NCBI GenBank assembly: GCA_025464735.1
Contig: JAODMX010000509.1
Span: forward strand, 1-15,790
Source: Frondihabitans sp.
GTDB lineage: Bacteria > Actinomycetota > Actinomycetes > Actinomycetales > Microbacteriaceae
Direction: 5' to 3'
DNA length: 15,790 nt
How positions within the stretch are numbered: position 1 is the first letter of the stretch; each line of letters starts with the position of its first letter. Position numbers and translations under genes: made by a program. The notes beneath the pieces were generated by a model, which was not told where the DNA came from, did no database searches, and worked only from the letters and a program-made list of their open reading frames with translations. Shown one piece after another: positions 1 through 6,609 of the stretch.

Positions 1-1208
1 TCTGCGACCTCCGCGAGAGCGTCCGATAGCGCGTCGTATCTCAGCCGGACGGGTTCACCGCGTCCATATCCGGCCTGGACGACGAGGCTTGCTACGCCAA
101 TCTTTCGCTCGCCAATGGCGGTTTCAACGTAGTGAACGGAGCCTAATTGAAGGTGTTCCGGGCTTGCGACGGTCCATGCGCGATAGGAACCTGCGAGGTT
201 CGGAAATGCCCGCGTCAGCGCCCCCGCGACACCAAATCGGTTCCACCCGCGAACAGAATCAGAGACAACGTGGGCGACCAAAACGCTGTCAGTAGAGTCG
301 CCCCAGGCCAGCACGTCACTTGTCACGTGTTGGAGGTTTGCGATTTCGCGGCGTTCTTCCAGCGGTTCGATCAGAGCAAGAACCCTTGGCCATTTCCGAC
401 CAGGATAGGCGGGGATCCCAACCGCCTGGATAAGGAAATCACCATTCGCAATCTGCACTGTTCCGCGGGCCGTTTGCCCGACTGCAGTGCACGCGAGCAG
501 CGCGTCGATTTTGGACAGGCGATCACCATGCCCGAGGTCGGGGAGCGCGCCGATGGCCGAGCGCGACCTGGTTGCGTAATCGACTCGAACTACGTCGTTC
601 GAGTTGTCGGTGGGGCGCGATGTCGCGACCATCATGAGTGGACGCGGCGTGGCGCTCACGACCCTTCGAAGAAGAGCCTCTGTGGATACGTCCCACCTGC
701 GACGGACGTCCATCAGGAAGTCGATGTCCGGATCTACGGTGAGTATTCCCTCGATTGCCTGTCGAGGTAGTAGCAGGTCCGCTGCAACCACATCGCAGAG
801 CAGCTCGAGTTCCCAGTCGTCGGTGTCGTTGGCTCCCGCAACGGACCCTGCGGCAGTTCTGTGACGGGGTTGATCCGCGACATCTCCGAACCGCGAATGA
901 GCAATCTCATGGGCGATGCTGAAGCGCAGACGTCCTCGAGGTCGATTCGGGTTGTATTCAATGATGAGATCCGAGCCGTGGGCAGCGATCTGGGCGTCGA
1001 TCAGATCATCTTTCGGCACTAGCCCGATGCCGATCCCCGCAGCGAGTGCGAAGACGTCGACAGGCGGACCTGCTGCGCCAAGCGCGCTCGCCTGCTTCAA
1101 CAGTTCCGAAGCAGCCAAATGAGCGGCCTCAAGAGGCTCATGCCCGTCTGCGAACCCCAGCACGGACGCGTTTGTCCACGGGTGTGTCGAAGTTGGATCG
1201 CTGACCAT
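1..1208 (-). pseudogene. ImmA/IrrE-family metallopeptidase, frameshifted and cut by the window edge
   Basis: Reading from ATG at 1208, the protein begins MVSDPTSTHPW and reaches a zinc-protease motif HEIAH at residues 100-104 (897-911) inside RLRFSIAHEIAHSRFG, typical of ImmA/IrrE (DUF955). Around 846-848 the frame breaks. One extra base in the G run restores a second frame that continues WELELLCDVVAADLLLP, matching the family's conserved segment with the third zinc-ligand glutamate, and then stays open for about 280 codons to base 1. The long C-terminal part shows no motif I recognise. Family members cleave repressors or act as stress-triggered proteases. The gene follows the MazG-like gene by 37 bases on the same strand, so the two are probably one operon. 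The start is uncertain: an in-frame TTG lies slightly upstream near the preceding stop. The lesion may be real or a one-base sequencing error. As written, the HExxH and the third ligand are in different frames. Confidence 0.75.
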
Positions 1209-1245
1209 ATGCCAAACACTAGACGCAACCGCCGACTCCCTGACG

Positions 1246-1767
1246 TTAGTCAAGGAACAAAGGAGGCTGGTCCAATAGCACTCGGCGAATGTCGGGTGGT
1301 GTGTAGGTGCTCGGCTTGAGCACTTTGCCGTCCGCTCGCATAAGTGGCTGACCGTCCGGACCTAACTTGCTCATGTTCGCGCGGTGGACCTCGCGCAATA
1401 CAGCATCCAAGTCGATACCGTACGTCAGAGATGAACCGTAAGCGACGTAAACAATGTCGCCTAACGCGTCGGCAATCGCAACGAGATCTGACCGCTCGAC
1501 CGCAACCTTGAACTCCTCAAACTCCTCGCGGAGCAACTCCACCCGCAGCATCCCCAGTTCAGGCGGCACGTCCTGCTGTGGCCTAGTCTCAAGCGGCAGG
1601 TTGAACGACATGTGAAACTCCGCCACCATGTGAACCGCTTCGCTAGCGCTGCCGCCTCGTCTGGGTTTTTTCGAGACAATCTTCGGCGGCAGACCGAGAT
1701 CCAGCTCCGGGTGGGGAGCAGTAGCCAGTGGGTCGGGCTTTGCCACCAGTTCGATTGCGCGTCCCAT
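1246..1767 (-). CDS. MazG/HisE-type all-alpha nucleotide pyrophosphohydrolase
   Basis: This 173-aa protein carries the signature of all-alpha NTP pyrophosphohydrolases: an acidic cluster REEFEEF (Glu81, 82, 84, 85) followed by ADALGDIVYVAYG with Asp100 and Asp104, which in the family bind Mg2+ around the nucleotide. The preceding segment VAEFHMSFNLPLETRP and the later HRANMSKLGPDGQP also fit the HisE/MazG-like group. Such enzymes hydrolyse (d)NTPs to NMP and pyrophosphate in the cytoplasm; the substrate here is unknown. The first ~45 residues are low in recognisable features, and a shorter start near the internal VHMVAEFH is possible. It lies upstream of the ImmA/IrrE gene on the same strand. 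A nucleotide-pool role in phage defence or stress is plausible given the surroundings but is inference. Confidence 0.8.
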   Translation of the reverse strand: MGRAIELVAKPDPLATAPHPELDLGLPPKIVSKKPRRGGSASEAVHMVAEFHMSFNLPLETRPQQDVPPELGMLRVELLREEFEEFKVAVERSDLVAIADALGDIVYVAYGSSLTYGIDLDAVLREVHRANMSKLGPDGQPLMRADGKVLKPSTYTPPDIRRVLLDQPPLFLD

Positions 1768-1776
1768 AGTCGGATT

Positions 1777-1790
1777 CTGTCATAGGACAG
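1777..1790. promoter_or_regulatory. Small inverted repeat in the leader of the MazG-like gene
   Basis: CTGTC and GACAG flank a 4-base centre, about 10-23 bases upstream of the MazG-like ATG at 1767. It could be a small operator or an RNA hairpin near the ribosome-binding region. The arms are short and chance is a real possibility. Confidence 0.2.
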
Positions 1791-1970
1791 CCTCCGTAAT
1801 TCCGAACCTCAACTTGAATATCAATATGCTGCCGGTCCGAGTTGCCTCGGAAGACTTACGCGGTGCGGCGAAAACGACGCTCGGCTCGAGCTTCAGCGAT
1901 CTCATTCTCCATATCGCTCTTCGGCCCCACCCGGGCCTACTCCACGGCCGAGGAGTGCACTCATCGAGAC

Positions 1971-1996
1971 GTCTTGTATCCCTAGGGTTAGAAGAC
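1971..1996. promoter_or_regulatory. 26-bp imperfect palindrome, candidate operator upstream of the Shedu-like gene
   Basis: The half-site GTCTTGTATCCCT is mirrored by AGGGTTAGAAGAC, giving 11 of 13 symmetric positions around a perfect CCCTAGGG core. It sits about 87 bases before the Shedu-like start codon. Size and symmetry suit a dimeric repressor site. Which regulator would bind it is not visible; the XRE-ImmA protein at 3943-5088 is one candidate in the island. Confidence 0.35.
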
Positions 1997-2082
1997 ATCA
2001 CAGGAGCCGGTGCAATAGCCGGCCGCTTGGGTAGTTCATCTGGGTCTCAGCCACCTCGGAGTTCCGCACTAAGCTCCCGTGT

Positions 2083-3381
2083 ATGCCGTCGACCCCGTCG
2101 CTCCAGCCGCGGTGGGAGCAGATTGCGGACGATCTAGACTCAATGGCGGCTGGGCCAACTGCCGCTCAAATCGCCACTGCTGATGCCCTTGGCATTCCTC
2201 TGAGTCGTACTCTGCCTGCGCCGGTTGCCGCCGTGGTCATTCGGGACCACTTGGCACCAGTTCTCTTCCAAGGAGTGGGTGGGGATGCAGATCTTCCCGA
2301 CGCGCTTGGGGATCTCGAAGCCGAACTCGGCGTGACGCCTAGCGCGCATCTGACTACGGGCTCGCGCGATGAAGTAAGCGCCTGGTTCAACGCACGCTAT
2401 ATGGTGATGACCTCTCGTGGCTTGCGTGCTCTGATGCCCGAGACCGGCGACGTGGTGGCTGGGCATTCGAGCGCGATCGAAAGGCGAGTTATCTCGAGCT
2501 TGAGCGCCGATGGCCACATCAATTTCAAGGGTCGACCCACGGCCCGAGCGTGGCCGAATCATCTCGTCTCGGTCGCGCGGGTGGGGAGCTCGGAGCATGC
2601 CGAAGCTGTGCAACAGGTCGACGCATCCCTTCGCAACAGCGCGAACTACGCGGGGGCAAGCTTCGGGAACTTCCTGCCGCTCGCCGAGTACGCACTCGAT
2701 GGCTACACACCGGCCCCTGAAGCCATTCGAGCCCTTGAAGAGCTGCTGGAATCAGGAGAACGCCTCGAGCAACCGTTCCAGGATCTGCTCGAGCGCTATC
2801 CCGCGCGTCTTGCCTCGGTGGTGATCGGCTATTGGAAGACTTACGTCATTCCGCAACCTCGCTTAGGCGCAGAACACGTGCCGGATTTCTTGGTTCTTGT
2901 ATTCAACAGCCTCGGCCCCCACTGGGTCACCGTCGAAATCGAAGCAGCTCGCCACAAGATCGTCAACCAGAGCGGTCGGTTGTCCGGGCCCAGCAACCAT
3001 GCCGTCGCGCAGATTCAGGATTGGCGTGAGTGGCTGACGCACAACATCGCCTATGCACAGACCGAACATCATCTGCACGGACTTACCAATCGTGCGCCCG
3101 GTTTAGTCATCATCGGCCGCGACAATCCCTCGTCGCAACGGCAGGCCGCTCGAGCCCAGTCGGAGGAGGATGCGCGCATTGTGGTCCACTCATGGGACTG
3201 GTTACTTCGAAACGCTCAAGCCCGCGCCCAAAACCCGTTATCTCCATCACAGTTCGCATTGGCGAATCTCCCAAAACAGGCGAACTCCGAGTCGTTGCAT
3301 CCGACACCTGTGGATACCCCTGGCGGCGTTTTCGATGACGACTTCAAGGTATTGGATATCGACGATCTGCTCTCGAGCTAA
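2083..3381 (+). CDS. Shedu-like (DUF4263) anti-phage nuclease, SduA type
   Basis: The 432-aa product has an N-terminal ~220-residue region without a family I recognise. It is followed by a C-terminal region with the hallmarks of the Shedu nuclease domain (DUF4263, PD-(D/E)XK fold): PFQDLLERYPARL, then IPQPRLG, VPDFLVLV with Asp268, VTVEIEAARHKI with Glu285/Glu287, AVAQIQDWREW (Gln310-Trp314), and a late LVIIGR strand. Shedu is a known single-gene bacterial defence system in which SduA acts as a nuclease; the N-terminal part varies between homologues and is thought to sense or regulate. Here the usual lysine of the ExK motif is not obvious (EIEAARHK). The ATG at 2083 has no strong Shine-Dalgarno site. 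A small gene follows 56 bases downstream on the same strand and may be co-transcribed. Assignment rests on motif pattern, not on a search. Confidence 0.75.
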   Translation: MPSTPSLQPRWEQIADDLDSMAAGPTAAQIATADALGIPLSRTLPAPVAAVVIRDHLAPVLFQGVGGDADLPDALGDLEAELGVTPSAHLTTGSRDEVSAWFNARYMVMTSRGLRALMPETGDVVAGHSSAIERRVISSLSADGHINFKGRPTARAWPNHLVSVARVGSSEHAEAVQQVDASLRNSANYAGASFGNFLPLAEYALDGYTPAPEAIRALEELLESGERLEQPFQDLLERYPARLASVVIGYWKTYVIPQPRLGAEHVPDFLVLVFNSLGPHWVTVEIEAARHKIVNQSGRLSGPSNHAVAQIQDWREWLTHNIAYAQTEHHLHGLTNRAPGLVIIGRDNPSSQRQAARAQSEEDARIVVHSWDWLLRNAQARAQNPLSPSQFALANLPKQANSESLHPTPVDTPGGVFDDDFKVLDIDDLLSS

Positions 3382-3437
3382 CGCAGGCCGGGCTGGCTGT
3401 TAAACCTCCCCATAAGACCCAATTGGTAGCGTGCAGC

Positions 3438-3935
3438 ATGAGCATCGTCGACTACTCAGCCCAGGCGTCCACCGTATTCGAGGGCCTCGAGTTGGCTCTC
3501 AAGCGCATCACGGGCGAGAGCATGAGATCAGACCAGATTGCCATCGGTGAGTCGCTCTTTTGGGGAATCACACTCGACGAGCTGCTCTACAAAACGCACG
3601 GCACCCCCTACGCGGATGCACGAGACGCTGACCCGCTGGGAAGGTGCGTCAACGGTGCCCGATTGGCGCGGAACGCAATCACGCATGGCGCCGTGCTTGT
3701 CCAGTCGATTCAAGGCGGCCTGACCTTCCCGCTGTCGTTCCCGCTGATGTTTGGAGAGCCAGCGTGGCTGCCGGTGGATCGCATCATGGAGCTGGCATCT
3801 CCGCCGGCATCGAAATGGCTGGCGGCTCAGCAAGCGAGCTACGCCACTCACTTCGCGACCAGGAAGCCGGCGGAGCCGCCGCGTCAGTTGCGAGATTGGA
3901 TCGTGGTAGCGGCAGACGCTGGCTTCCTCCTCTAA
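3438..3935 (+). CDS. Unknown small protein with an RNxxxH (HEPN-like) motif
   Basis: Starting at the second in-frame ATG (3438, protein MSIVDYSAQAS) the product has 165 residues; a start 15 bases upstream (3423) is also open. I do not recognise the family. It contains ARLARNAITHGAVLV, with Arg78-Asn79-x3-His83. This matches the Rx4-6H pattern, with a polar residue after Arg, of HEPN ribonuclease domains, and it lies in a predicted helical stretch. The rest is short helices rich in Ala and Leu, with no membrane segment or signal peptide. It lies 56 bases behind the Shedu-like gene, on the same strand, so it may be a partner, an immunity-type protein or an independent toxin. HEPN assignment is inference from one motif. 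The gene ends seven bases from the convergent XRE-ImmA gene. Confidence 0.6.
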   Translation: MSIVDYSAQASTVFEGLELALKRITGESMRSDQIAIGESLFWGITLDELLYKTHGTPYADARDADPLGRCVNGARLARNAITHGAVLVQSIQGGLTFPLSFPLMFGEPAWLPVDRIMELASPPASKWLAAQQASYATHFATRKPAEPPRQLRDWIVVAADAGFLL

Positions 3936-3952
3936 CCCGCGATTAGAGCAGG
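3926..3952. terminator. Inverted repeat holding both stop codons of convergent genes
   Basis: CTCTAA (3930-3935) and TTAGAG (3943-3948) pair around a 7-base loop. After one mismatch the stem extends by three more pairs on each side. Each arm contains the TAA stop of one of the two convergent genes. It could act as a weak bidirectional terminator. There is no T-tract, so termination is uncertain. Confidence 0.3.
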
Positions 3953-5088
3953 GCGCGGAGTTTTGGCCTGGAGTCGCCACCGAGGAGGCGCGTCACGGTC
4001 GCGGGTCGCCAGGAGAGTTCCGCCGCGAGGGTTGCGGTGTCGGCACCCTCTGACTCTGCGTAGTCATAGGCGCGCCGAAGTAGCACCGGCATCTCGCCTT
4101 CGTACTGTGCGGTGGGGGCCGGCTTCACCAGCCCCGCCGTCTTCATGGCCTCTAGTCGCTGATAAGCCCGTCGCGCGGAAACGTCAGATAGAAAGCCAAG
4201 TTCCCGGGAACGGTAAATCAGAGCCTTGATCTCCACTCCCCACGTCTGACTGAGCTTGGTCAGGTAATCCCATTCCACCCGCGAGCGGAGCACGTTGCGC
4301 ATAGCCTTTTCCGGCAGAAGCAGCTCGCCTGCGAATCGATCGGCTTCCCGCTCAATCTCAATGTCGCCGTGCACTTCCTCTTCGTGTAAAACGAAATGAC
4401 CGAGCTCGTGCGCGAGGTTGAATCGATGAGCGAAGACGTCATCGACGCGATCCGGTGGCGTCACCACGATCGGGCGTGACAGTTTGTTCGTCGAGAATGC
4501 GCGGATCCGCTTCACCTCGTCATCGCTGGCGAACGTCGCGAAAACGACCACGATGCCGTTCGTCTCGGCGGTGCGCGTTAAGTGTGGAAACGGCACGTCC
4601 AGCGGCACACCCCAGCGGCGGCGAAGCTCCGCGGCGGCTTCTCGAAGTCGCGCCCGGTCGGTAGTACGTCCTGCGGGCTCCTCAACGGGTAGGTTCACCG
4701 TCGGGAATTGCACCCACCGTTCCAAGAGATGGGTCAGTTCCCAGACCTGCTCGGTATAGGCCAGCGCCTTATTTCGCTGCCCGACGGTTGTGGACCGGAG
4801 TGACTTGAAGTGCACGTCTGCGCTGTCCAGCGGCGCTAACGGGCGCCCCCCGGCGAAGAACGAGACGGGTACGTCCAGCGTGTGCGCCAGTCCCTCGAGT
4901 ACATCGGGCCGTGGTGCGGTCACCCCAGATTCGTACTGACCAATCGCGGCGGGAGACACGCCCACGTCTTGCGCGATGGTCTGTTTCGTCTTCGTCGCCA
5001 GTCGGCGTGCCTGCCGAAGCCGTCCCGGGTCGAATAGGGCCGCGACATCCGCAGCGCTGCCACGGTCGTTATCAGTCCGCTTACTCAT
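3943..5088 (-). CDS. XRE-family HTH / ImmA-IrrE metallopeptidase fusion
   Basis: The 381-aa protein joins an N-terminal helix-turn-helix of the Cro/C1 (XRE) type (about residues 24-78, RLRQARRLATKTKQTIAQDVGVSPAAIGQYESG) to an ImmA/IrrE zinc-protease domain. That domain has HELGH at residues 227-231 and the downstream segment EREADRFAGELLLP, supplying the third ligand (Glu246). The C-terminal ~90 residues form a helical extension. Such proteins are transcription regulators whose protease half may cleave a repressor or respond to DNA damage or infection. The start is fixed by overlap: its ATG (5086-5088) lies inside the last codons of the upstream gene, giving ATGAGTAA, so translation is probably coupled. 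The target is unknown; the repeats in front of the upstream gene could be its own operator. The second ImmA-type protein in this window is not closely similar by eye. Confidence 0.9.
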   Translation of the reverse strand: MSKRTDNDRGSAADVAALFDPGRLRQARRLATKTKQTIAQDVGVSPAAIGQYESGVTAPRPDVLEGLAHTLDVPVSFFAGGRPLAPLDSADVHFKSLRSTTVGQRNKALAYTEQVWELTHLLERWVQFPTVNLPVEEPAGRTTDRARLREAAAELRRRWGVPLDVPFPHLTRTAETNGIVVVFATFASDDEVKRIRAFSTNKLSRPIVVTPPDRVDDVFAHRFNLAHELGHFVLHEEEVHGDIEIEREADRFAGELLLPEKAMRNVLRSRVEWDYLTKLSQTWGVEIKALIYRSRELGFLSDVSARRAYQRLEAMKTAGLVKPAPTAQYEGEMPVLLRRAYDYAESEGADTATLAAELSWRPATVTRLLGGDSRPKLRALL

Positions 5089-5842
5089 CTATGTCATTCT
5101 CGACGGCTCGGAGCGGGTTCTGGTCGACCTCGTCGTGCGCTTCTGGGTTTTCGACTTCGCGCTGTCGCGGCATGAGCGGCGGCTCAGGAAGCGCACCGCT
5201 GTCGAATCGAGGTTCGACCTCCCTGACCGGCTGCGGTCCGGCGCTGTGGAGATTAAGTGGCAGCTGATGGAACCGCGACCAGCCGATCGTTCCCTCAAAG
5301 AGAACTGTTCCCTCGCCGACACCGATGGCGAGGAGACCCGCCTCCGGGCTGGACTCGTACGGCACCAGCAGGACCCGGCTGGCGACTGAGCTGGGAATGG
5401 CGATCGTCGGATCAAGCAGCTCGCCGTCTTCGAGCGCTAGGTCCGCGAAGTCGAGCATGCTAGCCCCTACCCCCTGCTGGTTTACGGCACTGATCGCGCG
5501 CCGCAGACGTGTGGGCTTCAGGGTCCCCTCTTCGAGCCGGCCGCCGGCAACCAGCACACGGCAGGGATAGATCAGTGTTCCATTGATGACGACCAGCTCG
5601 TACGAAGCGTTCTTCGGCTTGAACAGTCTCGCTCCGGCGATCTGCACCAGCGTGGAGGCGAACTCGTCGTACACCGCGAGCCACGACGTCCCGCCGTACG
5701 GGTTCCGCTGCCGAAGGCGGCTGGCATCCTGCGCATCCCGAGCACGTTCATGTCCCGCGGCCACACAGTCCGCGAGCTGGCTGAGAACCTCGGGAGCGGC
5801 ACTGCCGAGAAGTTCGTCAAGCCATTGGGGGTAGTCAGTCAT
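5081..5842 (-). CDS. Unknown protein, coupled partner of the XRE-ImmA regulator
   Basis: This is a 253-aa protein of no family I recognise. The N-terminal ~60 residues are helical (MTDYPQWLDELLGS). The middle (about 70-200) looks like alternating strands, with stretches such as YELVVINGTLIYPCRVLVAGG and SRVLLVPYESSPEAGLLAIGVG, suggesting a compact alpha/beta or beta-rich domain. The tail is acidic and proline-rich (QREVENPEAHDEVDQNPL), likely disordered. There is no signal peptide or membrane segment. Its TAA overlaps the start of the XRE-ImmA gene, so the two are almost certainly one unit. By analogy with other ImmA/IrrE operons it could be the effector controlled by, or the substrate of, the protease, but nothing in the sequence proves this. 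Confidence 0.75.
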   Translation of the reverse strand: MTDYPQWLDELLGSAAPEVLSQLADCVAAGHERARDAQDASRLRQRNPYGGTSWLAVYDEFASTLVQIAGARLFKPKNASYELVVINGTLIYPCRVLVAGGRLEEGTLKPTRLRRAISAVNQQGVGASMLDFADLALEDGELLDPTIAIPSSVASRVLLVPYESSPEAGLLAIGVGEGTVLFEGTIGWSRFHQLPLNLHSAGPQPVREVEPRFDSGALPEPPLMPRQREVENPEAHDEVDQNPLRAVENDIDE

Positions 5843-5888
5843 GAAGTCGCCGATCGGTTAGGGCTGCTGGAGGTGCTTGCTACAAGAA

Positions 5889-5938
5889 ACGTACGGCCGA
5901 ACTTTATCCGCAGCCGATTACGACACGCCCAACTTTAG
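5889..5938. promoter_or_regulatory. Paired direct repeat upstream of the 253-aa/XRE-ImmA operon
   Basis: GGCCGAACTTTA (ending near 5906) and CGCCCAACTTTA (ending near 5937) recur 31 bases apart, about three helical turns, each preceded by an ACG. They lie 50-95 bases upstream of the ATG at 5842, where an operator for an XRE-type autoregulator would be expected. This is inference from position; the core is only about 10 bases and the outer positions differ. Confidence 0.35.
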
Positions 5939-5970
5939 TTTTCCACGCGAAATGTGCAGGTGCCGGCTAT

Positions 5971-6002
5971 GCTGCTGATGTCTCAACCGAGACAAATGCA
6001 GC
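5971..6002. promoter_or_regulatory. Hairpin in the divergent region before the 66-aa gene
   Basis: TGTCTC-AACC-GAGACA forms a perfect 6-bp stem with a 4-base loop. After a 3x3 internal mismatch, GCTGC and GCAGC pair outside it. A second inverted repeat, CGACCCCGC / GCGGGGTCG with a 17-base spacer, follows at 6002-6036. These may be operators or leader-RNA structure for the small gene starting at 6109. No promoter elements were identified with confidence. Confidence 0.3.
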
Positions 6003-6108
6003 GACCCCGCCAGCGGTCGCGCCGCGTGCGGGGTCGTGAGTTCTGGGCGAACTCCTCCACTGTAACGGCGAGACCGGTGTCGAGGCGCACGACATGTAGG
6101 GAGCCATC

Positions 6109-6309
6109 ATGGCTGCACCGAAAAATCACAACAAGCCCTGGACGCCCGCGGACAACGCGAAACTGCGCCAGGAGGCCAAGAGCAACACTCCCACCCGGGT
6201 CATCGGCCTGCACAGGGGCCGCACGCCCGAGGCCGTGCAGTCGCAGGCATCTCAAATCGGGCTGTCTCTGAAGCCGACCAATCAGAGCCCGTACGGCACG
6301 AAAAAATAG
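6109..6309 (+). CDS. Small conserved 66-aa protein, SANT/Myb- or HTH-like
   Basis: The 66-residue basic protein begins MAAPKNHNKPWTPADNAKLR and ends TNQSPYGTKK. The pattern KPWTPxDxxxLRxxAKxxTPTRVIGLxxGRTPEAVQSQASxxGLSL is familiar from small bacterial proteins of unknown function. It resembles a Myb/SANT-like or GcrA-like helix-turn-helix: tryptophan followed by an acidic helix, then the recognition-type helix GRTPEAVQSQA. Nucleic-acid binding is therefore likely but not shown. The ATG is preceded by a good ribosome-binding site (GTAGGGAG about 5 bases upstream). A strong hairpin follows the stop, so it appears to be a single-gene transcript. Its relation to the surrounding defence genes is unknown. 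Confidence 0.8.
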   Translation: MAAPKNHNKPWTPADNAKLRQEAKSNTPTRVIGLHRGRTPEAVQSQASQIGLSLKPTNQSPYGTKK

Positions 6310-6325
6310 GAAGGTCTATGCGCGC

Positions 6326-6353
6326 GGGGGTGGTCGCTCTCGCGGCCACCCCC
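6326..6353 (+). terminator. GC-rich hairpin terminator after the 66-aa gene
   Basis: GGGGGTGGTCGC (6326-6337) pairs over 12 positions, one of them G-U, with GCGGCCACCCCC (6342-6353) around a TCTC loop, 17 bases after the stop codon. There is no U-tract, as is common for actinobacterial terminators. Confidence 0.7.
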
Positions 6354-6425
6354 CAACCGTCACGATGCGTTCAGCACGGCGGGCAGATCGCGTCCAGTTG
6401 CGTTGTCTTCGGCTGCGTGGAGACC

Positions 6426-6440
6426 TTCGCGCGTCGCGAA
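6426..6440. promoter_or_regulatory. 15-bp palindrome TTCGCG-CGT-CGCGAA
   Basis: Two perfect 6-base arms flank a 3-base centre, about 170 bases upstream of the GTG start at 6610. It could be an operator for the downstream gene. High-GC DNA produces CG-rich palindromes by chance, so confidence is low. Confidence 0.25.
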
Positions 6441-6609
6441 AATGACGGAGGTAACAGTGCTCTTGGCAGGTCAGCAGGTTGAGAACATTCGCTCACGGTA
6501 GCGCGGATACGGTGGGTGTCATAGATGACCTCTCGTTCCCACAGGGGCATTCTCTTTCCCTGTTCACCGACCTACCTCGCTGCCGTGCGCGGCTCGATAC
6601 GCTGATTGC

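Larger units (their letters stand above)
1768..2082. other. Divergent intergenic region between MazG-like and Shedu-like genes
   Basis: This 315-base gap separates two divergently transcribed units and so must hold both promoters. Short open frames cross it on both strands but have no recognisable protein character or ribosome-binding site. I could not pick out a convincing -35/-10 pair. The only strong structure is the 26-base imperfect palindrome at 1971-1996, listed separately. Confidence 0.5.
6310..6609. other. Intergenic region before the Abi/HEPN-like gene
   Basis: These 300 bases start with the hairpin at 6326-6353 and contain a palindrome at 6426-6440; both are listed separately. A 19-codon open frame beginning at ATG 6441 has a GGAGG-like sequence inside rather than before it and is not called. 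Promoter hexamers for the GTG at 6610 were not convincing. Confidence 0.5.

Noticed and set aside
147..770. A 207-codon plus-strand open frame
   Set aside because: It is antisense to the continuous ImmA/IrrE reading frame on the minus strand, is rich in Arg/Pro/Cys, and has no ribosome-binding site or family resemblance.
6441..6500. A 19-codon open frame (MTEVTVLL...)
   Set aside because: Too short, no upstream ribosome-binding site, no resemblance to a known leader or toxin peptide.
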